Made by a program: the position numbers and the translations under genes
Part shown: in pieces, positions 8,849 to 15,807 of the stretch
Layout of the letters: the number at the start of each line of letters is the position of its first letter
Numbering within the stretch: the stretch's first letter is position 1
Assembly: GCA_964505765.1 (NCBI GenBank)
Contig: CAZDJQ010000011.1
Span: 1-26,130, forward strand
Direction: 5' to 3'
DNA from: CAZDJQ01 sp964505765
Lineage (GTDB): Bacteria > Patescibacteriota > Microgenomatia > UBA12405 > JAHJSD01
Length of the DNA: 26,130 bases
Notes under the pieces: model-generated
Databases searched by the model: none
Seen by the model: only the letters and a program-made list of their open reading frames with translations
Told to the model about the DNA's origin: nothing

Positions 8849-8854
8849 TTTTTT
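8791..8854 (-). promoter_or_regulatory. Programmed -1 ribosomal frameshift signal (slippery heptamer plus stem-loop)
   Basis: The heptamer A AAA AAC lies at 8854-8848, with AAA and AAC in the zero frame as codons 94 and 95 of the upstream gene. Four bases further on begins a stem. Bases 8843-8835 (AAAGGCCAG) pair perfectly with 8799-8791 (CTGGCCTTT). After one bulged A, four more pairs form between GGAA (8833-8830) and TTCC (8803-8800), leaving a 26-nt loop. Slippery site, short spacer and stem match the standard layout of -1 frameshift signals known in tail chaperone genes of tailed phages. The zero frame ends at 8815, so unshifted ribosomes terminate within the loop. Confidence 0.85.
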
Positions 8855-9132
8855 TCTTCTCTGGTCGGCTTAAATAGATTTGTGATAACAAAATTTGTGA
8901 TTTCAATAAGTTCGTTGAGGCTCAATTCACTCAATATCTTGTGCTTTCCGATAAAAAGCTCAAGCCTCTTATAGGCTGATTCCAGATCTCCTTCAGCAAC
9001 CGCTTTGTCATATTCTCCAATTTTCTTGAGCAGCGGCCTTGTTATCTTTTTAACCTTATAAACTTTTCCGTCAATTTCAACTTCAATCGGGTCATAAAGT
9101 GATTTTTTGGTGTCGATTTTTAATCGTGGCAT
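8815..9132 (-). CDS. Tail assembly chaperone, G protein (unshifted product)
   Basis: This is a small, charged and mainly helical protein of 105 residues (MPRLKIDTKKSLYDPIEVEI...), located between the tail tube and tape measure genes. That is the position of tail assembly chaperones of the lambda gpG type, which bind the tape measure protein and keep it soluble before tube polymerisation. The first 40 residues look beta-rich (EIDGKVYKVKKITRPLLKKI) and the rest is helical. The frame closes with QRPEEKKSQ shortly after the slippery site. An AAAGGAG ribosome site lies at a good distance before the ATG. Part of the ribosomes should shift at 8848-8854 to give the longer G-T fusion. The family assignment comes mainly from position and frameshift architecture. 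Confidence 0.8.
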   Translation of the reverse strand: MPRLKIDTKKSLYDPIEVEIDGKVYKVKKITRPLLKKIGEYDKAVAEGDLESAYKRLELFIGKHKILSELSLNELIEITNFVITNLFKPTREEKNLQRPEEKKSQ

Positions 9133-9146
9133 ATTTCACACTCCTT

Positions 9147-9692
9147 TTAAAAACCGAATTCAGACGATCCTGCTGCCATCCCAAGAGTTCCGAAGTCGCC
9201 TTCCCATCCGCTTTCCTGTGAAACAAATATCATGAAGTTAATCGGGAATATTCTTTGTGTGCTTCTGTCCCAGGTCAATTCCCATCCGGGAATCGGGAAA
9301 GCATGATAGACATGCGTCCATTCAGCCGGGTCAGTTGAAACAGCACCGTCACAGATCGGTTTGATAACAAGCTGTTTTGCGTTTTCGTACATCTCGCATC
9401 CAAGCTGATTCCGGAGTCTTAAAACATCTCCGCTTTCATATTGTGCGTTCAAAACCTCTGTTAACTGCTCGTAAGTGGATCGAGTCATGCTCAATTCCAG
9501 GTTAGCAGCGGTTCCTGCCATAATAGCATCAACCGCAGCCTGTCCATATCTTTCTTCTTCGATATTCTCAACCGCAGTTTCGCCTTTAAAAGTTGTAGCT
9601 CCAAGAAAGGGACCTAAATTGATAGCTCCGCTTTCACCGTAGTTCCATACGATTTCGCATGGCCCCATGTCTTTAATTGGTAAACTAGGCAT
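9147..9692 (-). CDS. Major tail tube protein
   Basis: The 181-residue product begins MPSLPIKDMGPCEIVWNYGE and has the alternating beta-strand character of siphovirus tube proteins. It has a short N-terminal arm and a GATTFKGETAVENIEEERYG segment (an extended loop between strands). A helix-like stretch (AVDAIMAGTAANLELSMTRS) is followed by a C-terminal half with aromatic strands such as HVYHAFPIPGWELTWD. It has a strong TTTAGGAGGC ribosome site, in keeping with a protein needed in many copies. It stands between the tail terminator candidate and the chaperone gene, which is the usual place for the tube gene. Size and position make the call fairly safe, although I recognise no single diagnostic motif. 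Confidence 0.78.
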   Translation of the reverse strand: MPSLPIKDMGPCEIVWNYGESGAINLGPFLGATTFKGETAVENIEEERYGQAAVDAIMAGTAANLELSMTRSTYEQLTEVLNAQYESGDVLRLRNQLGCEMYENAKQLVIKPICDGAVSTDPAEWTHVYHAFPIPGWELTWDRSTQRIFPINFMIFVSQESGWEGDFGTLGMAAGSSEFGF

Positions 9693-9716
9693 TTTTGCCT
9701 CCTAAATAATTTATTT

Positions 9717-10136
9717 TCAAGGGCTGCATGAGCCCTCCTCACATCTAAATATATAATTTGTGCTGAATTCAAAATAACCATTTTTGTCCTGTCCTATATA
9801 GGCAGGAGTCGATATTGCTTCAATAGTCATGGCCAAGAAATCTTCACCGCTTCCTTCTACTCTTGGCATATTCCAACCGCTTTCGCCGTGCATCGCTTCA
9901 TAAACAGTCCAGGAATCATCCCTTGCCTGAAGATATGCTTCAGCTCTGCATATAACCTGTATATTGAAATTTGCCATATCCGGACAATCAAAATTCGGTT
10001 CTCCTCCGCCCGGCTCTGAAACCAAAATACAGCGGATAGGTGAATCTTGAGTTCTGAATCCGACCTGCAAAGTGTCACCTTTTGCAAACCCGGTTCTGTC
10101 CTCAATAAGATTGCAAATCTCTCTGAACATACTCAT
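9717..10136 (-). CDS. Tail terminator/tail completion protein (minor structural protein)
   Basis: This 139-residue protein begins MSMFREICNLIEDRTGFAKG. An N-terminal helix with a Leu-Ile-Glu-Asp-Arg-Thr pattern leads into GDTLQVGFRT and then an alternating beta region, with an FNIQVICRAEAYLQARD segment and a helix near YEAMHG. This order (helix, GD.L..G., strand, A-rich helix) resembles minor structural proteins of the tail-completion type found between gp10-like neck genes and tube genes. The start overlaps the gp10-like stop by four bases (ATGA), indicating translational coupling. Its C-terminus is FRCEEGSCSP, with two cysteines. The role in capping the tail tube is inferred from gene order; a second possibility is a connector protein. 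Confidence 0.6.
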   Translation of the reverse strand: MSMFREICNLIEDRTGFAKGDTLQVGFRTQDSPIRCILVSEPGGGEPNFDCPDMANFNIQVICRAEAYLQARDDSWTVYEAMHGESGWNMPRVEGSGEDFLAMTIEAISTPAYIGQDKNGYFEFSTNYIFRCEEGSCSP

Positions 10137-10531
10137 TTAAGCACCCTGTTTATATGCTTGGCAGCTATCTCCATATATTTATTTTTAAGTGTGACCATTT
10201 TTGACTCAAGATATTTTCTACCGCTTCCGGGTAGTGTCCAGGCGATCCTGGAATCTTCATCAGGAGAAAGCTCGTGCCATCGGGCTGCATATTCAATATC
10301 AAAGCCTGCAATAAGCTCGATCCCGTCTTTTGTGATCTCTGCCTTATTGACTTTGGCTGAAGCTTTTAAGTCCCCTATATCGACCGGAACTTTAGGGGCG
10401 ATCTTTATGGCGTCCCTCAATAATTCATTGCCGCCCTTAAAAAGCCCTTCAGCAGCCTGCTTTGGTACGACTTTTGTTGTCACTTTTTTAAACCCTTTTT
10501 CAAAGTCGCTGAAGTCTATTGTCATGCCCAT
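10133..10531 (-). CDS. HK97 gp10-like neck/minor tail protein
   Basis: The 132-residue product has the typical layout of HK97 gp10-like proteins: a helical N-terminal half (KQAAEGLFKGGNELLRDAIK), the APKVPVDIGDLKASAKV motif at about residues 45-61, a beta hairpin ending in GFDIEYAARWHEL, and a C-terminal GSGRKYLESKM segment followed by a long helix. The AP-x-D/TG-x-L-K-x-S and YA-x-x-H pattern is what identifies the family. Proteins of this family act at the head-tail joining region. The ATG at 10531 follows an AGGTGAT ribosome site; a second ATG at 10525 is possible. Its neighbours are a head-closure candidate upstream and the tail terminator candidate downstream, which agrees with the call. 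Confidence 0.8.
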   Translation of the reverse strand: MGMTIDFSDFEKGFKKVTTKVVPKQAAEGLFKGGNELLRDAIKIAPKVPVDIGDLKASAKVNKAEITKDGIELIAGFDIEYAARWHELSPDEDSRIAWTLPGSGRKYLESKMVTLKNKYMEIAAKHINRVLK

Positions 10532-10539
10532 TTTATCAC

Positions 10540-10869
10540 CTATGCTAAATATATCTCATAATGTGGATTTGAAAACGCTTTCGGCTGATGTATATTAATT
10601 ATTGATTTATTGATTTCGTTTCCGTTTATGCTTTTCACTCTATCCTCATGGCTCAAAGCCTTTGCAAGCAATAAATCAAGATCTTTTTTTCTTATATAAA
10701 GTTTTATGGTTGATGTCACTTCTTCACCTTTTATGTTCCTCACAAGATTTGTTTTCCATTCAGCATAACCTTTAATCTCGATCTCCGTTGCTTCAACCGG
10801 ATTATTCCATTCATCATAACCGCCGCTTTGCATGATTATAATATCATCAACTGAGTAAGCTCTTAACAT
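10540..10869 (-). CDS. Head-closure (stopper)-like connector protein
   Basis: Taking the ATG at 10869, which forms a TAATG junction with the stop of the minor head gene, gives a 109-residue protein starting MLRAYSVDDIIIMQSGGYDE. A slightly longer version from 10890 is open but less likely, because the coupled start is favoured. The composition is beta-rich: a VDDIIIM strand, a GGYDEWNNP turn, an EIEIKGYAEWKTNLV stretch and a late IKLYIRKKDLDLL segment. Small beta-barrel proteins of this kind, located between the adaptor/minor head genes and the gp10-like gene, usually close the head after packaging (compare SPP1 gp16 or HK97 gp7). The call is based on size, position and strand pattern; sequence motifs alone do not prove it. 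Confidence 0.58.
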   Translation of the reverse strand: MLRAYSVDDIIIMQSGGYDEWNNPVEATEIEIKGYAEWKTNLVRNIKGEEVTSTIKLYIRKKDLDLLLAKALSHEDRVKSINGNEINKSIINIHQPKAFSNPHYEIYLA

Positions 10870-11825
10870 TATTGTTGCTCCTTTTCCCATTGCTCATATT
10901 CGCTCTTAACTGATTCAGTTTCATATTTTTTCCTTGTAGATATTGCTTCTTCAGAGGTCGGAAGCATTGAATGTTGACAGTTTGGGTGAAAAGGTGGTTC
11001 TTCATCTAGATATTCGATATTATAATCCAATTCAGGCATGTCATAAGACTGCCCTGATAATGAAAAAACTTTCCCTTCATAGTCAAGGCAAACCTCTGTG
11101 TCTGTTCCATGATCTGATATTTCAACCAAGTCATTTGCGTATTCATCACAGACGTTCTCGATCCCATCTGATTGAGCCCTCCGGAGTTCCGTCCTAGCAA
11201 TAGTCATGCTGTGTTTTTTAATATCATAATACCTTCCGTTTACTTCAACAAAATTGCCATCTCCGACTCTTTTTTTAAGAAACTCCTGAACTCGTTTGGC
11301 TATTCGTCCCCGTGATGCTTCTTCCTCAACCATCGTTTCTACTTGACTTAAAAGAACAGCCGTATCCTCATCTGAAAGCCCTCCGAACTCTTTAATGTCA
11401 ATAAATTTCCTTGTTGCTTGCCTTAAAATGTGAAAATATTGTCTTGACATATCTTGTGCTGAAAATATAGCTTTCCTGAAATAACCGTCCATTTCATTCA
11501 TCCGTTTCTGGAGTGCCGCCTCTGTGTTCGTTTTTGAATAGGTGGGATCCTTTTTCTGTCCATATTGCTCCATAACACGGATCCCAATATTTCTGGCTCT
11601 ATAAAAAGTGTCTTTAATGTGTTTTTCCATCCATCGTTTTGCATCTGAATAAAAGGATTCGAGGGTTTTATCGAATTTCTTCATAGCTCTGATCTCACGT
11701 GCTTTTGAATAATCCTCCGGAGTTATATCCATTAAAATTTTAATTAGACTTTTCCTGTATTTCGTAAGCACCGGTGACAGTTCATTCAGTGCTTTTCTGT
11801 CCGGTAAAAGCCCAAAGTTTAACAT
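10869..11825 (-). CDS. Minor head protein (SPP1 gp7-like/minor capsid protein 2 type)
   Basis: This 318-residue, largely helical protein ends in a domain with the SMTIARTELRRAQSDGIENV helix, then DHGTDTEVCLDYEGKVFSLSG (about 239-259) and PPFHPNCQHSMLP (277-289). The T-E-x-x-x-A helix, the D/E-x-x-C-x-x-x-x-G strand and the PP-x-HPNC-x-H loop are the signature of phage minor head proteins, which attach near the portal and take part in DNA delivery or capsid assembly. The His and Cys residues of that loop may bind metal. The gene overlaps the adaptor gene (TAATG at 11825) and the head-closure gene (TAATG at 10869). In SPP1-like phages this gene follows the portal directly. Here it has been separated from the portal by the scaffold, capsid and glycan genes. 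Confidence 0.85.
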   Translation of the reverse strand: MLNFGLLPDRKALNELSPVLTKYRKSLIKILMDITPEDYSKAREIRAMKKFDKTLESFYSDAKRWMEKHIKDTFYRARNIGIRVMEQYGQKKDPTYSKTNTEAALQKRMNEMDGYFRKAIFSAQDMSRQYFHILRQATRKFIDIKEFGGLSDEDTAVLLSQVETMVEEEASRGRIAKRVQEFLKKRVGDGNFVEVNGRYYDIKKHSMTIARTELRRAQSDGIENVCDEYANDLVEISDHGTDTEVCLDYEGKVFSLSGQSYDMPELDYNIEYLDEEPPFHPNCQHSMLPTSEEAISTRKKYETESVKSEYEQWEKEQQ

Positions 11826-12271
11826 TAATAATCCTCATCTCTTGTCAAATCTAGAAAATAAGCACCTTTATTTGTTTTCCATTTATCCAGGAGCTTAAAG
11901 ACAATAGCAGGAAACGGTAAGTCATCCAGTTTCTTTTCTGAATAATCCTCTTTGACAATCCCTGCCTTTTTGACTCCTTGAGCCTGAAGCCCTTTTCGGC
12001 TGTCCTCATCTACCAAATGACAACACATATAATATGCGGTTTCAAGCTGTGCCATTTGCAAACGCTTCAAATCAGCGGCATCATCCACCTCTAAAAGCTC
12101 CGGCAGATCCCAATTTCCGGAATAATAAAGTCGATTATAGGCTTGCGTCAATACAGCGGTTTGTTTTGCGTCTCCGCTTTCCTGATAATCAGTCCAACAG
12201 GTTGAATCCAGCCTTTCTTCCATAAAATAATCATTTGCATCCGATAAGTCGTTTAAATATCCTATTGCCAT
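11825..12271 (-). CDS. Head-tail adaptor protein (neck protein, DnaT-like connector type)
   Basis: The 148-residue product starts MAIGYLNDLSDANDYFMEER. A following Trp, a KQTAVLTQAYNRLYYSGNW segment and an LKRLQMAQLETAYYMCCHLV helix match the pattern of head-tail adaptor proteins of the HK97 gp6/DnaT-like type. In these, an acidic N-terminus with a YF-x-x-R motif is followed by a helix bundle containing AL-x-x-A and an A-x-x-E-x-A helix. Such proteins form the ring attached below the portal. A CAGGAGGC ribosome site precedes the ATG, and the upstream stop (radical SAM gene) lies 13 bases before. It is the first gene of the connector block after the glycan cassette and overlaps the minor head gene. 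Confidence 0.72.
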   Translation of the reverse strand: MAIGYLNDLSDANDYFMEERLDSTCWTDYQESGDAKQTAVLTQAYNRLYYSGNWDLPELLEVDDAADLKRLQMAQLETAYYMCCHLVDEDSRKGLQAQGVKKAGIVKEDYSEKKLDDLPFPAIVFKLLDKWKTNKGAYFLDLTRDEDY

Positions 12272-12284
12272 TTTATGCCTCCTG

Positions 12285-13151
12285 TTAATTGCACTGCTTG
12301 CATATATTTAATTTCATTGAAAGTCTTTTTTGCATCGTTTTTTTATTTTTAATCAATATTCCTTTTATTGTTCTTTCTTTCATAATGTTTCCTATGATAT
12401 TTTGAAATAACATATCGTGGCAGCACACCGAAACATCACCTCGATAATTGATTACAATATTTTTTGGGTATGGACACCGCTTCCTTTCCACTGAAAATCT
12501 GCGTGAATATTTATTTGACGGCATCCAGCCTTCATCTTCCTTCGGCGGCTCAATGAAGTATCCGGGACGCTTAAAATTCCAATTAGTTAAGCCAAATTCA
12601 TTCAATCCTGATTTGATTTTATTCAATTCCCGCTCATTCCATCTCGTGACAATCGTTCTGATTTTCCATTTAATGTTTTCATGTTTTCCGGACTTTACCA
12701 TCTCACCGAATCGCTTTAAATTTTCTTTTTGTTTTTCTAAATCAATAGAGCAAATATGATTTGCCGACTCTTGATTCCACGCCGGGACTTCAATCAGCCA
12801 TTCCATTCCTTTTTTCTTGCCGATAAATGCTTCCTGACTCTCCTCAATTTTTTTCCAATCAATAGGCACAGCCCCCTTAGTCGCAACATACGTTTTCATA
12901 TCAAGCCGCCCGCATTCTTTTAGGAAATAATAAAAATAAGGATGAAGCATTGGCTCACCGATCAAATATAAATACACCCGCCTGAACCTTTCCTTTTTTA
13001 TGATACTTAAAATCACATCAAAAACATCCTTCTCCATATCTTCTGGCTTGAGAAGTTTTTCTTTTTGTGGAAAGCAGTAGGCACAATTATGGAAGCATTT
13101 TGTTGTTATGTCTAACATAACACCATCCGGATATAATTTTTTATTATCCAT
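12285..13151 (-). CDS. Radical SAM protein with SPASM-like C-terminus
   Basis: The protein (288 residues) has the radical SAM motif C19-x3-C23-x2-C26 (KCFHNCAYC), which binds a 4Fe-4S cluster and S-adenosylmethionine. A GEPMLHPYF motif, equivalent to the GGEP loop, lies around residues 65-73. A second cysteine set at C226, C243, C244, C284 and C287 (RCPYP, VCCHD, ICKQC) looks like a SPASM or twitch-type auxiliary cluster. Enzymes of this architecture modify peptides and proteins or take part in sugar and cofactor chemistry, and they also occur in envelope polysaccharide loci. The reaction here cannot be predicted. The start overlaps the methyltransferase stop by eight bases, behind GGAAGGTGATGG. 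It is the last gene of the cassette and lies just before the adaptor gene. Confidence 0.82.
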   Translation of the reverse strand: MDNKKLYPDGVMLDITTKCFHNCAYCFPQKEKLLKPEDMEKDVFDVILSIIKKERFRRVYLYLIGEPMLHPYFYYFLKECGRLDMKTYVATKGAVPIDWKKIEESQEAFIGKKKGMEWLIEVPAWNQESANHICSIDLEKQKENLKRFGEMVKSGKHENIKWKIRTIVTRWNERELNKIKSGLNEFGLTNWNFKRPGYFIEPPKEDEGWMPSNKYSRRFSVERKRCPYPKNIVINYRGDVSVCCHDMLFQNIIGNIMKERTIKGILIKNKKTMQKRLSMKLNICKQCN

Positions 13152-13710
13152 CCATCACCTTCCATGCTAAAATATTGCTTCCACGTTTATTTATTTTTAT
13201 TTTAGTTGTTCTTGTTTTATAACCCAATTTCCTAAAAAACAGCAGATATAAACATGACTTGTGTTCTTCGTGGGTATTCCCATATTCAGCCCCTTGAGGA
13301 TATTTTCCCCACGGACACCCGGTGAATATTATATGATCTGTCAAGCCCTCAAGCTGAAGCAGAGTTGATTTTATGTGGTGTTTCTCTACGTGTTCCGGGC
13401 CGTGCCACCAACAGACAACATCATAAGTCTTATCTGTTATTATTTCCTCGATCTCTTTTACATCGCCCTCATAGATTTTATTGAATATTTTCTCTTTCTT
13501 ATTCAGCTCTTTTAAACCCTTCACATTTGCCGGGAATATCTCCAGGACATCGATCTTATATCCGGCTTTATAAAACAAATCCAGAAGTTCTATCCGGTGG
13601 GGATTGGCTCCAATATAAAGCAATGTTTTATAATCTAATATTTTCGGTATTTTTAACACAGCTCTCTTTCGTGCCTTTGCTCGTCTTTTCCAACTATCGA
13701 ATATATTCAT
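13144..13710 (-). CDS. SAM-dependent methyltransferase-like protein
   Basis: The 188-residue protein has a class I methyltransferase appearance. A basic N-terminus of about 25 residues leads to a motif I-like TLLYIGANPHRIELLDLF (residues 29-46). Next come a motif II-like IDVLEIFPANVKGL with an acidic residue at the strand end, an EGDVKEIEEI segment, and a motif IV-like YDVVCWWHGPEHVEK. The GANP form differs from the usual GxGxG, so cofactor binding is likely but not certain. The substrate could be a sugar hydroxyl, a carboxylate or a lipid; in this operon glycan O-methylation is the most economical guess. The ATGA junction with the rhamnosyltransferase-like gene and an eight-base overlap with the radical SAM gene indicate coupled translation. 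Confidence 0.7.
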   Translation of the reverse strand: MNIFDSWKRRAKARKRAVLKIPKILDYKTLLYIGANPHRIELLDLFYKAGYKIDVLEIFPANVKGLKELNKKEKIFNKIYEGDVKEIEEIITDKTYDVVCWWHGPEHVEKHHIKSTLLQLEGLTDHIIFTGCPWGKYPQGAEYGNTHEEHKSCLYLLFFRKLGYKTRTTKIKINKRGSNILAWKVMDG

Positions 13711-14471
13711 TTCACCATCTCCGGTTTGATCCCAAAGTCTTTTAAAATCCAGCGCATCTTGCCTTTGTCGGCAATAAAGTTCTTTCGCCGCTTCTTTTCC
13801 CTCTCGGTATACCCTCGAACAGAAGATTTATAATTCAGCCTTGTCCAAGTCACGTTGTCATTGTGCCGGATAATGCAGACCTTACGTGCCGGGCCTTCAC
13901 GTTTTCCAGTTTTATAATCTGAAAATTGATGCTTGCTTAATTTACCCCAATCCTTATAAATTGTTTTTGGAAGTGTGTGAGATGTAAATGGAGATCGTAA
14001 AATTGTTATATGTGACATGAATTTATTGACAATATCCCATTGCCAAAACTGCCTGAATGTGTACGATTCCCGCTTGTTGGTTTTTAGAACATTATCCCGG
14101 ACAATATCCATAGCATCAAACCGGAACATATCATCTGAGTCAATCCGGGTTATATTCACATAATCGGTATTGATCTTATTTTTATATAAGCTTTTTCCGC
14201 AGTCATATATTATATTGAGCTTATTATCGGGATCATTAAAAGGATAATTATTTGTTATTTTTTTAAACCTGGGATTACAAAATAGGAATATCTGAAAATC
14301 TTTAAAGCTCTGGTTGTATAGGCTTGGCAGCGTGAAACTGTTGAATAACTGGAGTCTTGTTTTTGTCCATTGTGGTGATCGCACCTTCTTTGTAAACGGT
14401 TTTCTCGATACACCCAAAATGGTATTCTCCACATTCAGCCAGCAATGAATAATATATGTTATGTCGTTCAT
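13707..14471 (-). CDS. Rhamnosyltransferase-like glycosyltransferase
   Basis: The 254-residue protein has the hallmark order of the putative rhamnosyltransferase family (PF11316 type): an N-terminal strand with Trp, then RLQLFNSFTLPSLYNQSFKD (about residues 39-58), an IFLFCN strand, and TDYVNITRIDSDDMF, in which D111-S-D-D114 is the expected metal and nucleotide-sugar binding site. A later GPARKVCIIRHNDNVTWTRL segment is also characteristic. It would transfer a sugar, possibly a deoxyhexose, to an unknown acceptor. The gene begins in an ATGA overlap with the second sulfotransferase and ends in an ATGA overlap with the methyltransferase, so it belongs to the same operon. The family call is firm; the sugar specificity is not. 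Confidence 0.8.
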   Translation of the reverse strand: MNDITYIIHCWLNVENTILGVSRKPFTKKVRSPQWTKTRLQLFNSFTLPSLYNQSFKDFQIFLFCNPRFKKITNNYPFNDPDNKLNIIYDCGKSLYKNKINTDYVNITRIDSDDMFRFDAMDIVRDNVLKTNKRESYTFRQFWQWDIVNKFMSHITILRSPFTSHTLPKTIYKDWGKLSKHQFSDYKTGKREGPARKVCIIRHNDNVTWTRLNYKSSVRGYTEREKKRRKNFIADKGKMRWILKDFGIKPEMVK

Positions 14472-15112
14472 TTCCAGTGCCTCAATTCGGGTGTTATGAA
14501 TTCATTTATTTTATTCCAAGTTTTATTATCCGGCTCTTTTAATCCAGTAAACCTGCATATATTTAATACGGTTTCCTTTTTCTTCGGGCCAAAAAATTCG
14601 TTATAATCACATTCACATATTTTGTGTTCCGGAAAAAAGGCTAAATGTTTTTTTATTTCTCTATTATATCGATCTGACAGGCTTCTTCCTTTTGCCAGAT
14701 TGAATCCATTACGTTTTTTTAGTGATTTTGCGACAGCCTCTTTGCTTCGCTTAATATATATTATCTTTATTTTTTCAGCCGGTATTAATTGCCTCCAGAG
14801 GTTGAAAGTGAAAGCTGTCCGAGGATCCTTGAGGACTGCTGTTTTATCGGGTATATTCAGCAGGAACCTTTTCATCTCTTTTTTGTGTCCTCTGAAATTT
14901 ACTATTTTAGGCGGTGAATTCCAAGTTCCTTTATTCGACCTCAATATCCTATCATTCAGGTTTATAAATCTCTTGTTTTCAAAATGTCCTTTTGGGTTAT
15001 CTTTAGCCCCCATCAATAGAGGTTTTCCCAGCCAGGCTCCACACAGCTTCAAAATCCCGGCCACCATAGATGTTCCGCTTCTGTGCATCCCCAAGACAAA
15101 TATAATCATCAT
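14468..15112 (-). CDS. Sulfotransferase family protein 2
   Basis: The ATG at 15112 overlaps the stop of the first sulfotransferase by four bases and gives 214 residues. A TTG six bases upstream and the ATG at 15109 are alternatives. The N-terminus MMIIFVLGMHRSGTSMVAGI has the GMHRSGTS loop (residues 8-15) that binds the 5'-phosphate of PAPS in bacterial sulfotransferases. A GHFENKRFINLND segment follows, and a KIKIIYIKRSKEAVAKSLKK segment corresponds to the 3'-phosphate binding helix. An acidic DYNEFF stretch and an NICRFTGL segment are also typical. The protein would transfer sulfate from PAPS to a hydroxyl or amine of a glycan or other acceptor. It is only distantly similar to the neighbouring sulfotransferase, so the pair is not a recent duplication. 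Confidence 0.82.
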   Translation of the reverse strand: MMIIFVLGMHRSGTSMVAGILKLCGAWLGKPLLMGAKDNPKGHFENKRFINLNDRILRSNKGTWNSPPKIVNFRGHKKEMKRFLLNIPDKTAVLKDPRTAFTFNLWRQLIPAEKIKIIYIKRSKEAVAKSLKKRNGFNLAKGRSLSDRYNREIKKHLAFFPEHKICECDYNEFFGPKKKETVLNICRFTGLKEPDNKTWNKINEFITPELRHWK

Positions 15113-15807
15113 TTCCAACCCATTTCCCTCTTCGTGAATTGATACAATATCTCATTATAAGGCTTATAAAATCCCTTGAGCCATCTTCTTATTTCTTTCG
15201 GAATCGCCTGCTTTTCTTTAATCGGCTTGCTTTGCTTTGTGTTTACCGGGTCATAATATATGCTTTTTATATGGACTCCGTCTTTCAGCCCAAGCCACTG
15301 ATAGGTTTCTTTTATTATAAGCTCCGGGTTTCCATAAAAATCTTCAGATCGGATTATTTTAAATCGATCCCTTCTGAAATATTTAGACCATCTTAAAAGC
15401 TGTTCTATATAAATACCCTTTTTTAAAACCTCATGTTCCGGATTCTTTAGGATTTCGATGCTCCAATTATTCCTGGCTTTCCAATTTATAAAATGTGACC
15501 ATGCCCTGTTTATAGGATTCCGAAGCATTATGATGAATTTACAATCAGGCAGAGTTTTGCTTATCCGTTCCGGGCTTTTTTTGTGATAAAGATAATTTGG
15601 AGTCGATTCAAAGTTATATTTATTTCCTTTGAAAAGGTCAAAATACCATTCCGCCCCACGTTCAAACTTTCTATCGAAGAAATGGACTTCTTTTTTGTTT
15701 CCGCCCACATTCGGGCCGGATAATTCCGGATGCTCTTCAAGGCTTCGATGCAGTGAAGAAGTTCCGCTTCGTGAAGCTCCGATAATTAAAAAATCAGGTT
15801 TATTCAT
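15109..15807 (-). CDS. Sulfotransferase family protein 1
   Basis: The 232-residue protein matches the heparan sulfate-type sulfotransferase pattern well. The PAPS 5'-phosphosulfate loop IGASRSGTSSLHRSL lies at residues 9-23, followed by the KEVHFFDRKFERGAEWYFDLF region at 39-59 (KE-x-HFFD, with the Glu that usually serves as catalytic base). An ESTPNYLY segment and the 3'-phosphate motif KFIIMLRNPINRAWSHFINW at 90-109 come next, with R96 and S104. A later FKIIRSEDFYGNPE segment is also conserved in the family. Sulfate would be moved from PAPS to a glycan. Its start is in a TAATG overlap with the zinc-ribbon gene. No PAPS synthesis gene is visible, so the donor must come from the host or from another part of the genome. 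Confidence 0.9.
   Translation of the reverse strand: MNKPDFLIIGASRSGTSSLHRSLEEHPELSGPNVGGNKKEVHFFDRKFERGAEWYFDLFKGNKYNFESTPNYLYHKKSPERISKTLPDCKFIIMLRNPINRAWSHFINWKARNNWSIEILKNPEHEVLKKGIYIEQLLRWSKYFRRDRFKIIRSEDFYGNPELIIKETYQWLGLKDGVHIKSIYYDPVNTKQSKPIKEKQAIPKEIRRWLKGFYKPYNEILYQFTKREMGWK

Noticed and set aside
9857..10105. Minus-strand ORF of 82 codons inside the tail terminator candidate
   Set aside because: It is a shifted-frame shadow of 9717-10136, without its own start signal or recognisable product. The same applies to minus-strand ORFs at 2483-2674, 7522-7719, 11006-11200, 20084-20269, 20777-21019 and 21125-21322.
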